Shown here: one piece after another, positions 8,939 through 17,930 of the stretch
Numbering within the stretch: position 1 is the stretch's first letter
Layout: each line of letters begins with the position of its first letter
DNA from: Balanoglossus misakiensis
Lineage: Eukaryota > Hemichordata
Length of the DNA stretch: 64,000 nt
Direction of reading: 5' to 3'
NCBI GenBank assembly: GCA_040954595.2
Contig: CM082593.2
Coordinates: 9,734,001 to 9,798,000, forward strand
Translations under genes and position numbers: made by a program
The notes under the pieces: model-generated
What the model was told of the DNA's origin: nothing
Databases searched by the model: none
The model's input: only the letters and a program-made list of their open reading frames with translations

Positions 8939-11078
8939 CTACACAAGTCAGGACAAAGGGGTAATGGGGTCACAATCTGTGACTATGCCCCAGACACCAT
9001 TGCCACAAGTAGCAGTTGGGGGTCGTCTGAAACATTTTGTCCAGGAATGGCAGAAAATTACAGACGACCAAACAGTCCTCTCTTTAGTTTCGGAAGGGGT
9101 TCGTCTGTTCTTCAGGACGTTTCCACCCCTTTCGTTGTATCCTCCGAGTCATTTGGTATCGCACCCTTCCCCTCCTATGTGGAGGGCCATACAGGGGCTG
9201 TTGGAAAAAGGGGCCATTCTAAAGGTCCCTTTACCAGTTCAGGATACTGGGTTTTTCAGTCGTGTTTTCCTTATTCCAAAGAAATCACAGGGATGGAGAC
9301 CCATTTTGGACCTGAGCGTGCTCAATCAGTACATTATAATCGAGTCTTTCCGTATGGAAACCACTCGAACTATTCGTCAGGCTCTCTCCACGGGAGATTG
9401 GGCAACGACGATAGACTTGCAGGACGCTTATTTCCACATTCCTATCCATGCTCACTTCCAGAGGTACTTTCGCTTTGCGATAGGGAGCAAACTGTTCCAG
9501 TTTGTGGCTCTTCCGTTCGGTTTGGCCACTGCCCCGGCTATTTTTACACGGGTAGTAGGGGCGTTGATGGCTTTTCTTCATTCCCGAGCAGTACAAGCCA
9601 ATCCATACCTGGACGACTGGTTGCTACACAATTCCAGTTTCCAGTTGACACTGGCAGACACACAAACCACACTACGGGAGACCGTTCGTGTGGGGTTCAT
9701 TCCGAGCACAGACAAGTCTTGTCTAATCCCCTCACAGAGGATCCAGTTCATTGGCATGGTCATGGATCTGTCCAAGGGTTTAGTTTTCCCTACGGAGGAA
9801 AACCTGTTGAAATTAGAACAACAAGTGCATCGGATCAGTTCAGAGTCCATGGTCCAAGCAAGCACATTGCTCAGCATCCTGGGTTGCATGAACTTTCTAG
9901 CCGAGGCAATACCTTTAGGCAGACTACATATGACGCCAATTCAACTGTTCCTGTTGGCTCATTGGAGGCCGGTATCCGGTCAGTTGACAGACCTTATTCA
10001 GGTAAAGCCACCTCTAGTTTCACACCTGCAATGGTGGCTAGACAGGGGGAATACTCTCGAGGGAAATCTCCTAGTATCCCCGTTGGCGACGGTGTCACTG
10101 TTTGTGGACGCATCTCTCCAAGGATGGGGTGCACACTTGGGAGACAAGACAATTTCAGGGATATGGTCAGTCGACCAGTCAGTGCGGCACATAAATTGGT
10201 TGGAAATGAAGGCAGTACAGTATGCACTTCTCCACTTTCACCAAGACATTTGCGGCAAGGTGATTCTGATCAGGTCAGACAACACCACAGTAGTCGCATT
10301 TATAAATCACCAGGGCGGCACCAGATCACCCAGCCTGTGTTATCTGGTATGGGACATGCTGAATTGGTGCCAGGCGAACAGCATCACGCTGAAAGCACTC
10401 CACGTTCAGGGCACAAGCAACATTCTGGCAGATGCTCTATCACGGGACAAGTTCTATCCACTAGAGTGCGCTCTACGGCAACCGCTAGTAGAGCAGATTT
10501 GTCTGATTTGGGACAGGCCCCACGTAGACCTATTTGCGACAGCCAAGAATCGCAAGTTCCCGATTTACGCGTCACTAAGGTCGGAACCACAAGCACTAGC
10601 ATGCGACGCTCTGCCACAATCGCCTCTGGTTATTCCGAAACTGACGAAGTTAGTCGGTCAGCGTTCAGAGGATAGGTTGCTCTGTCCTATCAGAGCACTG
10701 AAGTATTATTTGCAGAGAACAAAAGACAGGAGGGGAGAGCAGACAAGACTGTTTATCTCCATTAGGGTTACACCCAGTATGTCTATTTCACAGTCGACTA
10801 TTTCCAGATGGATCGTCGAGACTATTAAGTTTGCTTATTCTAGCCCTTCAGAAGAAGCAATTAGCTGGGCTAAGGTGTCAGCTCATGAAGTCAGAGCTCT
10901 TGCTGCTTCATGGTCACTTTTTTCAGGGACTTCCATGGCTGATTTATTGTCTGCAGTCCAGTGGAGATCACAGACTACTTTTTCCTCTGCTTATCTGCGA
11001 GATATGGCAGCGGAAGCAGATGGCTTATTTTCCTTGGGTCCTATCTGTGTAGCTCAAAGAGTAGCTCACAGTAAGTAA
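8844..11078 (+). CDS. DIRS reverse transcriptase-RNase H with truncated tyrosine recombinase
   Basis: The frame is open for 744 codons; the functional start may be the ATG at 8964 (residue 41). Reverse transcriptase: D191 in DLQDAYFHIP, the PFGLATAPAIFTR motif, and the catalytic Y-L-D-D at residues 255-258. RNase H: D422 (LFVDASLQGWGAH), E454, D479 (RSDNTT), H520 and D530 (ILADALSRD). After the conserved VDLFATAKNRKFP and ALACDAL blocks the sequence jumps to recombinase C-terminal sequence: CPIRALKYYLQRTK, A-H681-E-V-R684, and the nucleophile candidate Y717 (FSSAYLRD). The segment expected to carry the first catalytic Arg is missing, so recombinase activity is probably lost. No methyltransferase ORF is seen. 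Confidence 0.88.
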   Translation: MLGRDHLTSKGRVSPFVSRLSPPKWLAASTSDYTSQDKGVMGSQSVTMPQTPLPQVAVGGRLKHFVQEWQKITDDQTVLSLVSEGVRLFFRTFPPLSLYPPSHLVSHPSPPMWRAIQGLLEKGAILKVPLPVQDTGFFSRVFLIPKKSQGWRPILDLSVLNQYIIIESFRMETTRTIRQALSTGDWATTIDLQDAYFHIPIHAHFQRYFRFAIGSKLFQFVALPFGLATAPAIFTRVVGALMAFLHSRAVQANPYLDDWLLHNSSFQLTLADTQTTLRETVRVGFIPSTDKSCLIPSQRIQFIGMVMDLSKGLVFPTEENLLKLEQQVHRISSESMVQASTLLSILGCMNFLAEAIPLGRLHMTPIQLFLLAHWRPVSGQLTDLIQVKPPLVSHLQWWLDRGNTLEGNLLVSPLATVSLFVDASLQGWGAHLGDKTISGIWSVDQSVRHINWLEMKAVQYALLHFHQDICGKVILIRSDNTTVVAFINHQGGTRSPSLCYLVWDMLNWCQANSITLKALHVQGTSNILADALSRDKFYPLECALRQPLVEQICLIWDRPHVDLFATAKNRKFPIYASLRSEPQALACDALPQSPLVIPKLTKLVGQRSEDRLLCPIRALKYYLQRTKDRRGEQTRLFISIRVTPSMSISQSTISRWIVETIKFAYSSPSEEAISWAKVSAHEVRALAASWSLFSGTSMADLLSAVQWRSQTTFSSAYLRDMAAEADGLFSLGPICVAQRVAHSK

Positions 11079-11153
11079 TAGCCTGGTTCTTTCTGTTGGA
11101 ATTTTGTTTTTTCGGTTCAAGTCCCACCGCCAGTTGTTCCTTGGGACTCTGTA

Positions 11154-11250
11154 GGCTATAGGTTGGATCAAAGGTATGGTATTTATGCCATAGAAACAAA
11201 ACATTTTTTATTTTCGTTTCTGTTAGTAAATACTTACCTTTGATCCAACC
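11154..11250 (+). repeat. DIRS internal complementary region
   Basis: The first half (ggctataggttggatcaaag onward through ttatgccatag) is complementary to the element's left end. The second half (aaacaaaacatttttt to tgatccaacc) is complementary to its right end. The two are joined as in a circularised ends junction. In DIRS replication models this region templates completion of a circular intermediate. Confidence 0.9.
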
Positions 11251-11362
11251 AGATACCCACCCGCCTCCCCACACTTGACCTGTGACTGTTTTTCCATTAT
11301 TCATAAATTTTGGATGGGTCCTCAGTGCGTGGGCAGCATAGTTTCGGCCTGAGCAGTTATTT

Positions 11363-11502
11363 CTCGTGCTGAGCAATACTGAATATTCACGGCTGGACAG
11401 GTGGTATATGTACTCGGTGAGTATGACGTAATCAGGGGAAAGTTTTTTATCTCAGCGGTCGTTAGAGGGCGAGATATATTAGGCTATAGGTTGGATCAAA
11501 GG
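11363..11502 (+). repeat. DIRS right inverted terminal repeat
   Basis: It is the inverse complement of 6756-6899 and is followed by a right-end-specific tail (11503-11545). A few substitutions and small indels separate the arms. Confidence 0.9.
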
Positions 11503-11627
11503 TGAGTATTTACTAACAGAAACGAAAATAGAAAATTTTTTGTTTTTATTCAATATTATTCTGGGTGTCACCCATCATTTCTTGTTCAGCTCGGTGAAGC
11601 TAGGTAAGCAATGTTGTTATTGTTTAA

Positions 11628-12229
11628 AGCCTCAGTATTTCTCGTAGGGGCAAAATTTTGTTTGAAACGGCATCTATAATTTCTAAAAGTAGATGATAAT
11701 TGATACTGAATCGAACAGTCATCATCCCCAGCTCTGCTCATAAACTCATACAATTTATAATATAACGAGTGAAGAATGACTTTCTGTCCGGACAGAAAGT
11801 CACGTGAGTCAGGCTCCTGTTGACACACGTGACTAGTGCGCATGCGCACTCCAATGTGAATCTATGCGGAAGAGGTTTGGTCGCCCCAAATCAAGCGACT
11901 CAGCGAAGAAATGCGCACTAATTCGGCGAAATTTTGGGAAGATAACTTTATGGGAGAAATCAGTCGATGGAACCAGATCAAATCCGAAAATGGTCTGACC
12001 ATCAAATGTCAAAGTGGCACGTTTGCTGATCGACGTGTACAACATTTCCGTTGTAAACAAACCCGCGCATCATTTCAAGTGTTACGGAAAATATTTACAG
12101 CTTGCATGTAGCTACAGTTGCCCAAACCTTTCTTCTATCTTCATTATGTAGTATTCCATGATGAATGTACAGGAAAAACGGGCATTTTTCGATGATGAAA
12201 AATGGATACACACGAGAAATACTGGGGCT
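11628..12229. mobile_element. 602-bp TTAA-target MITE (piggyBac-like target rule)
   Basis: Termini agcctcagtatttctcgt and acgagaaatactggggct are inverted with one mismatch. They are flanked by TTAA at 11624-11627 and 12230-12233. Units A (2514-2525) and C carry the uninterrupted site tgtttaaacattg, which proves a TTAA duplication. The interior has strong palindromes such as gactttctgtccggacagaa and tgcgcatgcgca. No transposase is encoded. TTAA suggests piggyBac-type mobilisation, but the termini do not start CCC, so the family is uncertain. Confidence 0.85.
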
Positions 12230-13328
12230 TTAAACATTGTATTCAAGCCTGGGTCTGGACTTGGATGCAATTTGTCAATAATAACAGTGATTGGTAACTG
12301 CATGTTTTCATAACTGGCTATCTGTTAAAGAGACCAGCTGTTCTTTTTGCTGTGTGTACAGTACACATGCCATTGGCAGCTTATGGCTTAGTCAGTGTTT
12401 GCCTGTTGATTTCTCTATGTGTGTGTGTCAGTCTGTCTGTATATGTACTCCGGTGTAGACTTTTTTATTGTGTTATCCCTGAATGGGACCACTGTGTCCT
12501 TAACGCGATGTTTTACACTCAGCAGCGATATTTTGTCTAACACGAGCAAAAATATCCCCAACTCGTCTGAGAAATCTTATACCAGGTCCTAAGGTTGTGA
12601 GATTTATGGAATCTCACACTCCCAAGACTTGGGATCATATTTCTCACATGTGTTGAGGATTTTCTGTCCCAAACAAGCTGCAGGCGAGTGTTGGACAAAA
12701 TATCCCTGACGAGTGTGAGAAATATGATCCCAGGTCCTTCATGTATGAGATTATATTTCTCATACGGCCACAAATTAGCCAAATTCATCTGAAAACATTG
12801 AATAAATGACTCTTGAACTGTCATCTGGCATGTTGTAGTTTCTGTATCGCGTCATAGGATAACATTTAACACACGTTATTAAAGAACACTTTGTCATCCA
12901 ATCAGCGATCGCGTCATATAAAGCTTTCGATTCAGTGAGAATGTGGGATTGATTTGTTCTCACACTCTGATCCCACACTCTCAGCATGCCAGGAGTGTGA
13001 GAATCTATTTAGATCTACGAGTTTGAAATCTTAGGTGAAGAGTTTATCAATTTCACTGCCAACCCTGTAGGGCATTCTGGGATATGTGTTCATGCCAAAG
13101 CACAAACAGTTATGACCTGACAGCTCAGTTTGTAAATCATTTCTACAAATCCACAAAGAGACTCAAAGTTTAGAAAAGTTGTGTCTGTTAGAAATATTAG
13201 AAATATTACTGTTAATACTTAATTTCAAAGCCATGTGAATTTGTTCACTTTAGGGAAATTTTTAAAGGAAGGGAGGATTGGTATTGACTTGAATAATTAC
13301 AATGGATGTTTTTGTTCTCTATTTTCAG
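12230..13328 (+). other. Intron of unit B upstream of EGF type-3
   Basis: It aligns with 2527-3588 of unit A. It includes a short TG microsatellite (about 12417-12440) and a tract rich in CTCACAC/GTGTGAG inverted repeats (about 12575-13000), possibly an old MITE. No coding exon is seen. Confidence 0.6.
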
Positions 13329-13451
13329 ATGTGAATAATGAGTGTTCAGATTCTGTTTGTGCTGGAGGGTGTCTCAATGCAGAGGGTGGATTCAGCTGTA
13401 ATTGTGGTGATGATGGTTTCTCTCTGAGTGCAGATCATGTCAATTGTTTAG
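13329..13451 (+). CDS. cbEGF exon, type 3 (unit B)
   Basis: It is bounded by tattttcag and gtaagt, is 123 nt and phase 1-1. It starts D-V-N-N-E-C and has six cysteines at residues 6, 11, 15, 24, 26 and 40 plus the motif CLNAEGGFSCNC (Asn in the hydroxylation position). The extra Asn in the calcium motif is unusual but compatible with a cbEGF fold. It is intact and the best candidate, with 13883-14008, for real coding sequence. Absent from unit A through deletion. Confidence 0.85.
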
Positions 13452-13882
13452 GTAAGTTTTTTTTGAGTGGGGAGGGGATAGACCAACAATTGCTTTGCAT
13501 TTCCTGCCTCAAAAGGGCGCTTACACAAGTTGTAAGTGGCAAAGATTACAGCGAGTCACCATGTAAAAAAAATAATAAATAAAAGTTATCAGGCACTTTC
13601 CAAAGTTACACATTTAGAAAAAAATGAGTTTGTTGTCTCGTGTGTGATATTTTTGGCTAACAAAACACTAGCGTCTAATGTGGTTACTACATTGTTTGTT
13701 TATCAGTATACAGTACTGGTACAGATAAACATATGATATGACCAAGTTATATGCCAGATGATATTTATCAAGTTTCACACAATTTTGCTCTCTTGTCGTA
13801 TATTTTTTTCAAAGCCAACTGTACATGTAATTCAGATGTATTCATTCAAACACAATTTATCATATTTGTGTTTTCCCCACAG
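13452..13882 (+). other. Intron between EGF type-3 and type-4
   Basis: AT-rich, with a donor at 13452 and a ccccacag acceptor at 13876-13882. Nothing else recognised. It is repeated at 14737-15160. Confidence 0.7.
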
Positions 13883-14008
13883 ATGACAATGAGTGCGATC
13901 AAGCTGGTTGGTCACCGTGCCAACAAGTATGTTACAACACACCAGCCAGTTACCAGTGTGGTTGTAGACCAGGATTTAAGTTGCACAGAAATCAACATAC
14001 ATGTGTTG
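13883..14008 (+). CDS. cbEGF exon, type 4 (unit B)
   Basis: It is bounded by ttccccacag and gtgagt, is 126 nt (42 codons) and phase 1-1. It begins D-D-N-E-C, the canonical calcium motif, with six cysteines at residues 5, 13, 17, 26, 28 and 41 and the motif CYNTPASYQCGC. It is the most canonical cbEGF exon in the window and directly follows the type-3 exon, as in tandem cbEGF arrays of extracellular matrix proteins. Confidence 0.88.
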
Positions 14009-14613
14009 GTGAGTATCTACAATTTGGAGAGAAAGTAAGATGTATGTGTTTGTACTATGTAAGTGTCTAATACATGTACATGTATATGTGACACTGAAAT
14101 CATACATTGTACAGTCAGTCATTGGTAAATGTCTGCGTCATAGGATAACATTTAACACACGTTATTAAAGAACACTTTGTCATCCAATCAGCGATCGCGT
14201 CATATAAAGCTTTCGATTCAGTGAGAATGTGGGATTGATTTGTTCTCACACTCTGATCCCACACTCTCAGCATGCCAGGAGTGTGAGAATCTATTTAGAT
14301 CTACGAGTTTGAAATCTTAGGTGAAGAGTTTATCAATTTCACTGCCAACCCTGTAGGGCATTCTGGGATATGTGTTCATGCCAAAGCACAAACAGTTATG
14401 ACCTGACAGCTCAGTTTGTAAATCATTTCTACAAATCCACAAAGAGACTCAAAGTTTAGAAAAGTTGTGTCGGTTAGAAATATTAGACGTATCACTGTTA
14501 ATACTTTATTTCAAAGCCATGTGAATTTGTTCACATTAGGGAAATTTTTAAAGGAAGGGAGGATTGGTATTGACTTGAATAATTACAATGGATGTTTTGT
14601 TCTCCATTTTCAG
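14009..14613 (+). other. Intron across the tandem-duplication junction
   Basis: It contains the junction at 14134/14135 and then the second copy of the upstream intron. No exon seen. Confidence 0.7.
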
Positions 14614-14736
14614 ATGTGAATAATGAGTGTTCAGATTCTGTTTGTGCTGGAGGGTGTCTAAATGCAGAGGGTGGATTCAGCTGTAGTTGTGGTGATGATG
14701 GTTTCTCTCTGAGTGCAGATCATGTCAATTGTTTAG
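14614..14736 (+). CDS. cbEGF exon, type 3' (second tandem copy)
   Basis: It differs from 13329-13451 by very few bases, including Asn to Ser between Cys4 and Cys5 (CSC instead of CNC). Splice sites, phase and all six cysteines are intact. Confidence 0.83.
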
Positions 14737-15160
14737 GTAAGTTTTTTTTGAGTGGGGAGGGGATAGACCAACAATTGCTTTGCATTTCCTGCCTCAAAAG
14801 GGCGCTTACACATGTTGTATGTGACAAAGATTACAGCGAGTCACCATGTAAAAAAAATAATAAATAAAAGTTATCAGGCACTTTCCAAAGTTACACATTT
14901 AGAAAAAAATGAGTTTGTTGTCTCGTGTGTGATATTTTTGGCTAACAAAACACTAGCTTCTAATGTGGTTACTACATTGTTTGTTTATCAGTATACAGTA
15001 CTGGTACAGATAAACATATGATATGACCAAGTTATATGCCAGATGATATTTATCAAGTTTCACACAATTTTGCTCTCTTGTCGTATATTTTTTTCAAAGC
15101 CAACTGTACATGTAATTCAGATGTATTCATTCAAACACAATTTATCATATTTGTGTTTTC

Positions 15161-15268
15161 AAGCTGGTTGGTCACCATGCCAACAAGCATGTTACAACAC
15201 ACCAACCAGTTACCAGTGTGGTTGCAGACCAGGATTTAAGTTGCACAGAAATCAACAAACATGTGTCG
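15161..15268 (+). pseudogene. Type-4' cbEGF exon lacking its acceptor and first Cys
   Basis: It equals the 3' 108 nt of the type-4 exon (13901-14008), but the 25 bases holding the acceptor and the D-D-N-E-C-D codons are deleted. The intron sequence gtgttttc joins directly to aagctggttgg. The donor gtgagt is intact. Five cysteines remain. It cannot be spliced in normally unless a cryptic acceptor is used. Confidence 0.85.
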
Positions 15269-15413
15269 GTGAGTATCTACAATTGGGAGAAAGTAAGATG
15301 TAGGTATTTGTGCAATGTAAGTGTCCAATACATGTACATATGTGACACTGAAATTACACATTGTACACTCAATAATTGGTAAATGTCTATTATTCATGAC
15401 ACAAATCAACATA

Positions 15414-15599
15414 CAGTCAAACCTCTGTGACTGGCCACCTCTATTAAACAGCCACCTCTATATAGTGCCCACTTTATTCTAGTCCCTGTGTAATTTATAT
15501 CTACATTAATTGACTTTTCTACCAGGTATAATGGCCACCTGTCTATAAAGGCCAGTTTAGGAAAGTCCCTTCACTAGCCATAATGGACAGGTTTGACTG
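15414..15599. mobile_element. 186-bp Tigger/pogo-like MITE
   Basis: Starts cagtcaaacctctgtgac after TA and ends acaggtttgactg before CA, a mutated TA. Short inverted termini plus a TA target are typical of Tc1/mariner-pogo MITEs. Unit A keeps only the right part (about 3594-3736), cut by the deletion that also removed the EGF 3/4 exons. Confidence 0.65.
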
Positions 15600-15646
15600 C
15601 ACTTGTGTTGATTTCTGTCTGTAATACGTGTAACACAATCATAAAA

Positions 15647-15920
15647 TTTTTCATAAAGAGGGCACACTTCCAAAATAAGGTGTCATCTCCAAGCAGACAA
15701 TGTGAAAAAGGAGGCCAGTTGGTTACTGTTGGAGTACTGCTCGAGCTCATCTACTTTGTTGTATACATGATACAAGTTGCGTGTAAAACTGACCTTACAA
15801 TAAAATGTGGCTGTCGAAAGTCTGTCCCAACTATAGTGTTGATACACAAGACAAAGTTTTTACTCTTTGACCAACTGGCCTCATGGTTGCGTCTTGGAAG
15901 GGCACCCTCTTTATGAAAAA
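15647..15920. mobile_element. MITE/fold-back element, CATAAAGAGGG termini (unit B)
   Basis: Outer pair ttttcataaagaggg / ccctctttatgaaaa and inner pair gaggccagttggt / accaactggcctc form a nested inverted repeat. It is the paralog of 3784-4052. Confidence 0.65.
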
Positions 15921-16439
15921 GGCATATGATATCACTACAAGGAATAAATTAACATGATAGAACATTGCTGATTAATGTCATAGATCATGATAACATGAAT
16001 GCATAGCAATGTTTTGTTACAATTTGGTACATAAAGAAATGGACTACTGTGACAGTATTGACTCTGGGCACTACGTAGATGATTCCCAGCCTCAAAATTC
16101 TGACTTGCTTCACCGTTGGAAGAAGTCAGTTTTCAGGTTAACATGTATATTTGTACAGAGTGTGGCATTAGTGAGTGGTTGCATCACATCAGTGCATGAC
16201 AAAAGGTCATCACTGTGTAAGACTCAGAAATAGAATTTGAATACAAATCCTATTAAACAAAATATTCTAAAATTTACATGTTATTTTTAACACCTGTTTA
16301 CTCCTATAAAAGTGAGTGCATGTGTTTTCGAGTTCTCTTCAATCCAGAAGCCACTGTATAGGCCTTAGTTGGTGCATGTAGCTCCTAGACTTAGAAATAA
16401 AGACGCCTCAAGTCCAGTTGACCATCTCACACTTCTGGC

Positions 16440-16510
16440 ACTGGTGGGATTCAAACCAACGCCATCGAAATGACTGCAGGTGTCTAAAACCCCTTGACTG
16501 TAGGACACAA
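16440..16510 (-). repeat. Degenerate tRNA-like / SINE-head sequence (C1)
   Basis: On the minus strand the sequence contains ggtttgaatcccacc, close to the pol III B box, and upstream acagtcaaggggtttt resembling a tRNA D-arm/A-box region. The arms do not fold into a clean cloverleaf, so this is a tRNA pseudogene or a SINE 5' part and not a working tRNA. Unit A has a deleted version at 4588-4630. Confidence 0.4.
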
Positions 16511-16727
16511 ATGCCTGACAGTGATATAACTATGTTATAATGTTACGTCGACACTACATAAGTTTGGGGATATGTTGTCTCAAATGATGAAATTGAGAAA
16601 AATTATCCCCATCTTGTTATAATCTGAGCCCAGTTGTCTTTGGTGTGAGATTCCAGTAGTCAAGAGTAGGCTTACCTTGAATAATGTAATGCTTGTAAAT
16701 AATTTCTAATTTCCTCTTACCCTCCAG

Positions 16728-16850
16728 ATATGAATGAATGTCACAGTGGTGGAAATGCGTGTCAACACTATTGTCAGAATACCCATGGTAGTTATCTCTG
16801 CGCTTGCAGACAAGGCTTCAATGTGCTGGAGGATGGCCATGCATGTGCAG
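16728..16850 (+). CDS. cbEGF exon, type 1 (C1)
   Basis: An intact 123-nt phase 1-1 exon between ccctccag and gtatgt. It has D-M-N-E-C, six cysteines at residues 5, 12, 16, 25, 27 and 40, and CQNTHGSYLCAC with the hydroxylatable Asn. It encodes a calcium-binding EGF module, presumably of the same extracellular multi-EGF protein as the unit B exons upstream on the same strand. Confidence 0.87.
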
Positions 16851-17470
16851 GTATGTAACTGTGGATATTGATCTCTTCTGTGGCTACACTGTTTGGGGAT
16901 TGTATATTGCTATGGTTACAATAAAACATGCATCCTGTCTGTCCATTGCACACATTTTAAAATTTGAAATCAACCGCACACTCGTACTGAACACATGTTT
17001 GTTGAAATTGTATCTCAGAATTTTTCCATTTATAATTATGCATAATATAAACAAATTAACAAATGTGAAATTTTATCTTTGAAAATTTGTTTGCAAGGGT
17101 GAAAAAGTAATCTGTTTTTTTAAAAATCAGACAAAGTTTTGCTGACAGGGTACACAAGTTTCAGGGGATTTTGTCAAAATGAGAATGATAGAGAGTGTTA
17201 AAATTCCTAGAAAGAGATTGCCATGGATATTGAGGACTTTGGTGTAAAAACAATCAACTGATCAATTAATATGTGGTTACGAATAAGTGTCATCAACCTC
17301 ACCTTCTATCCACAATGCTGGATCTATAGACAGTTTTAAAAGGGGTTTAAAAACTCGTCTTTTTATTCTGCACAATTTCATTCCATTGCTTTTTTTGGTT
17401 TAAAGGGAATGTCTTTCAGAACTGTTTTGGTTTCTTTGGGGTTTTTAAGTGTAATTTTTTTATCCTTTAA
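16851..17470 (+). other. Intron up to the 6.49-kb TTAA element (C1)
   Basis: Matches the intron of unit B (4976-5400 and about 6270-6440) with the fold-back element absent. No coding exon seen. Confidence 0.65.
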
Positions 17471-17930
17471 AGAGCATATCTTAGCTCGAAACACACTTTG
17501 AGGATAAATAATAATTGGGCGTGTGTGTTAAATGCTGGTGTCCTTTTACTTATTTCATATGGATAAATAAATGTTAAATTTAAAAATGTTCAGGGCCTGA
17601 GAAAAAACTTCTGTTTGGGCCACGCCCATTTCTGTGACGTCACAAGAGGAACCCATTTACGTTTGCAAGACTGTACATTGCAGTGGTTGAATTGCAATCA
17701 TACATGTCTGTGATCTAAACAGCTTTGCTGGGTCAGCCTCTGGATCCCCCGTTCCATTCAAAATAAATGTACATATATACCTTTTCATCTAGGGGAGATG
17801 CGATTATGAAAAAAATAACACTACTCGGCCCGGTTAGGCTATGGCTACGCATTGCAAGCAGTACACAACATGCAATGGCAGCGGATGTGTATAGGCACCT
17901 TACACATACAATGATTGCTGCCTCGATTAA

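Larger units (their letters stand above)
6737..11545 (+). mobile_element. DIRS-type tyrosine-recombinase retrotransposon, internally deleted
   Basis: A 4.8-kb element interrupts sequence that is continuous in unit A (gaatttttattcaa at about 2355-2368). It has inverted terminal repeats (6756-6899 and 11363-11502) and an internal complementary region (11154-11250) whose two halves are complementary to the extreme left and right ends. This is the diagnostic DIRS architecture. It encodes a gag-like ORF1, reverse transcriptase-RNase H, and the C-terminal part of a tyrosine recombinase. Both edges share TTT with the target and the circle junction, so no target duplication arises, as expected for recombinase-mediated insertion. 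Frame breaks in ORF1 and loss of the recombinase N-terminus make it non-autonomous. Confidence 0.92.
12849..15386 (+). repeat. ~1.29-kb tandem duplication carrying the EGF 3-4 exon pair
   Basis: Bases 12849-14134 are repeated at 14135-15386. The junction joins aaatgtct to gcgtcatagg. Each copy has an intron segment, a type-3 exon, a second intron and a type-4 exon. The copies differ by few substitutions and a 25-bp deletion in the second type-4 exon, so the event is recent relative to the A/B split. Confidence 0.88.
4761..16276 (+). repeat. Paralogous unit B (best-preserved EGF exons)
   Basis: The unit starts with the same sequence as base 1 and ends where tandem unit C1 begins. It contains EGF exons of types 1, 2, 3, 4, 3' and 4', an inverted-arm element, a DIRS retrotransposon and a 602-bp MITE. 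Apart from these insertions it aligns with unit A along its length and with C1-C3 in the EGF-proximal parts. Confidence 0.85.
15269..16276 (+). other. 3' intron of unit B before tandem unit C1
   Basis: Mainly MITEs (listed separately), then sequence matching 4053-4396 of unit A. No exon seen. Confidence 0.65.

Noticed and set aside
9047-10675. 542-codon frame overlapping the DIRS RT gene in another frame
   Set aside because: It is a shadow frame. The RT, RNase H and recombinase motifs are all in the 8844-11078 frame, while this one lacks any family motif.
16440-16510. A functional tRNA gene on the minus strand
   Set aside because: Only B-box-like and weak A-box-like motifs are present. Acceptor and anticodon stems do not pair convincingly, and a paralog in unit A is deleted internally.
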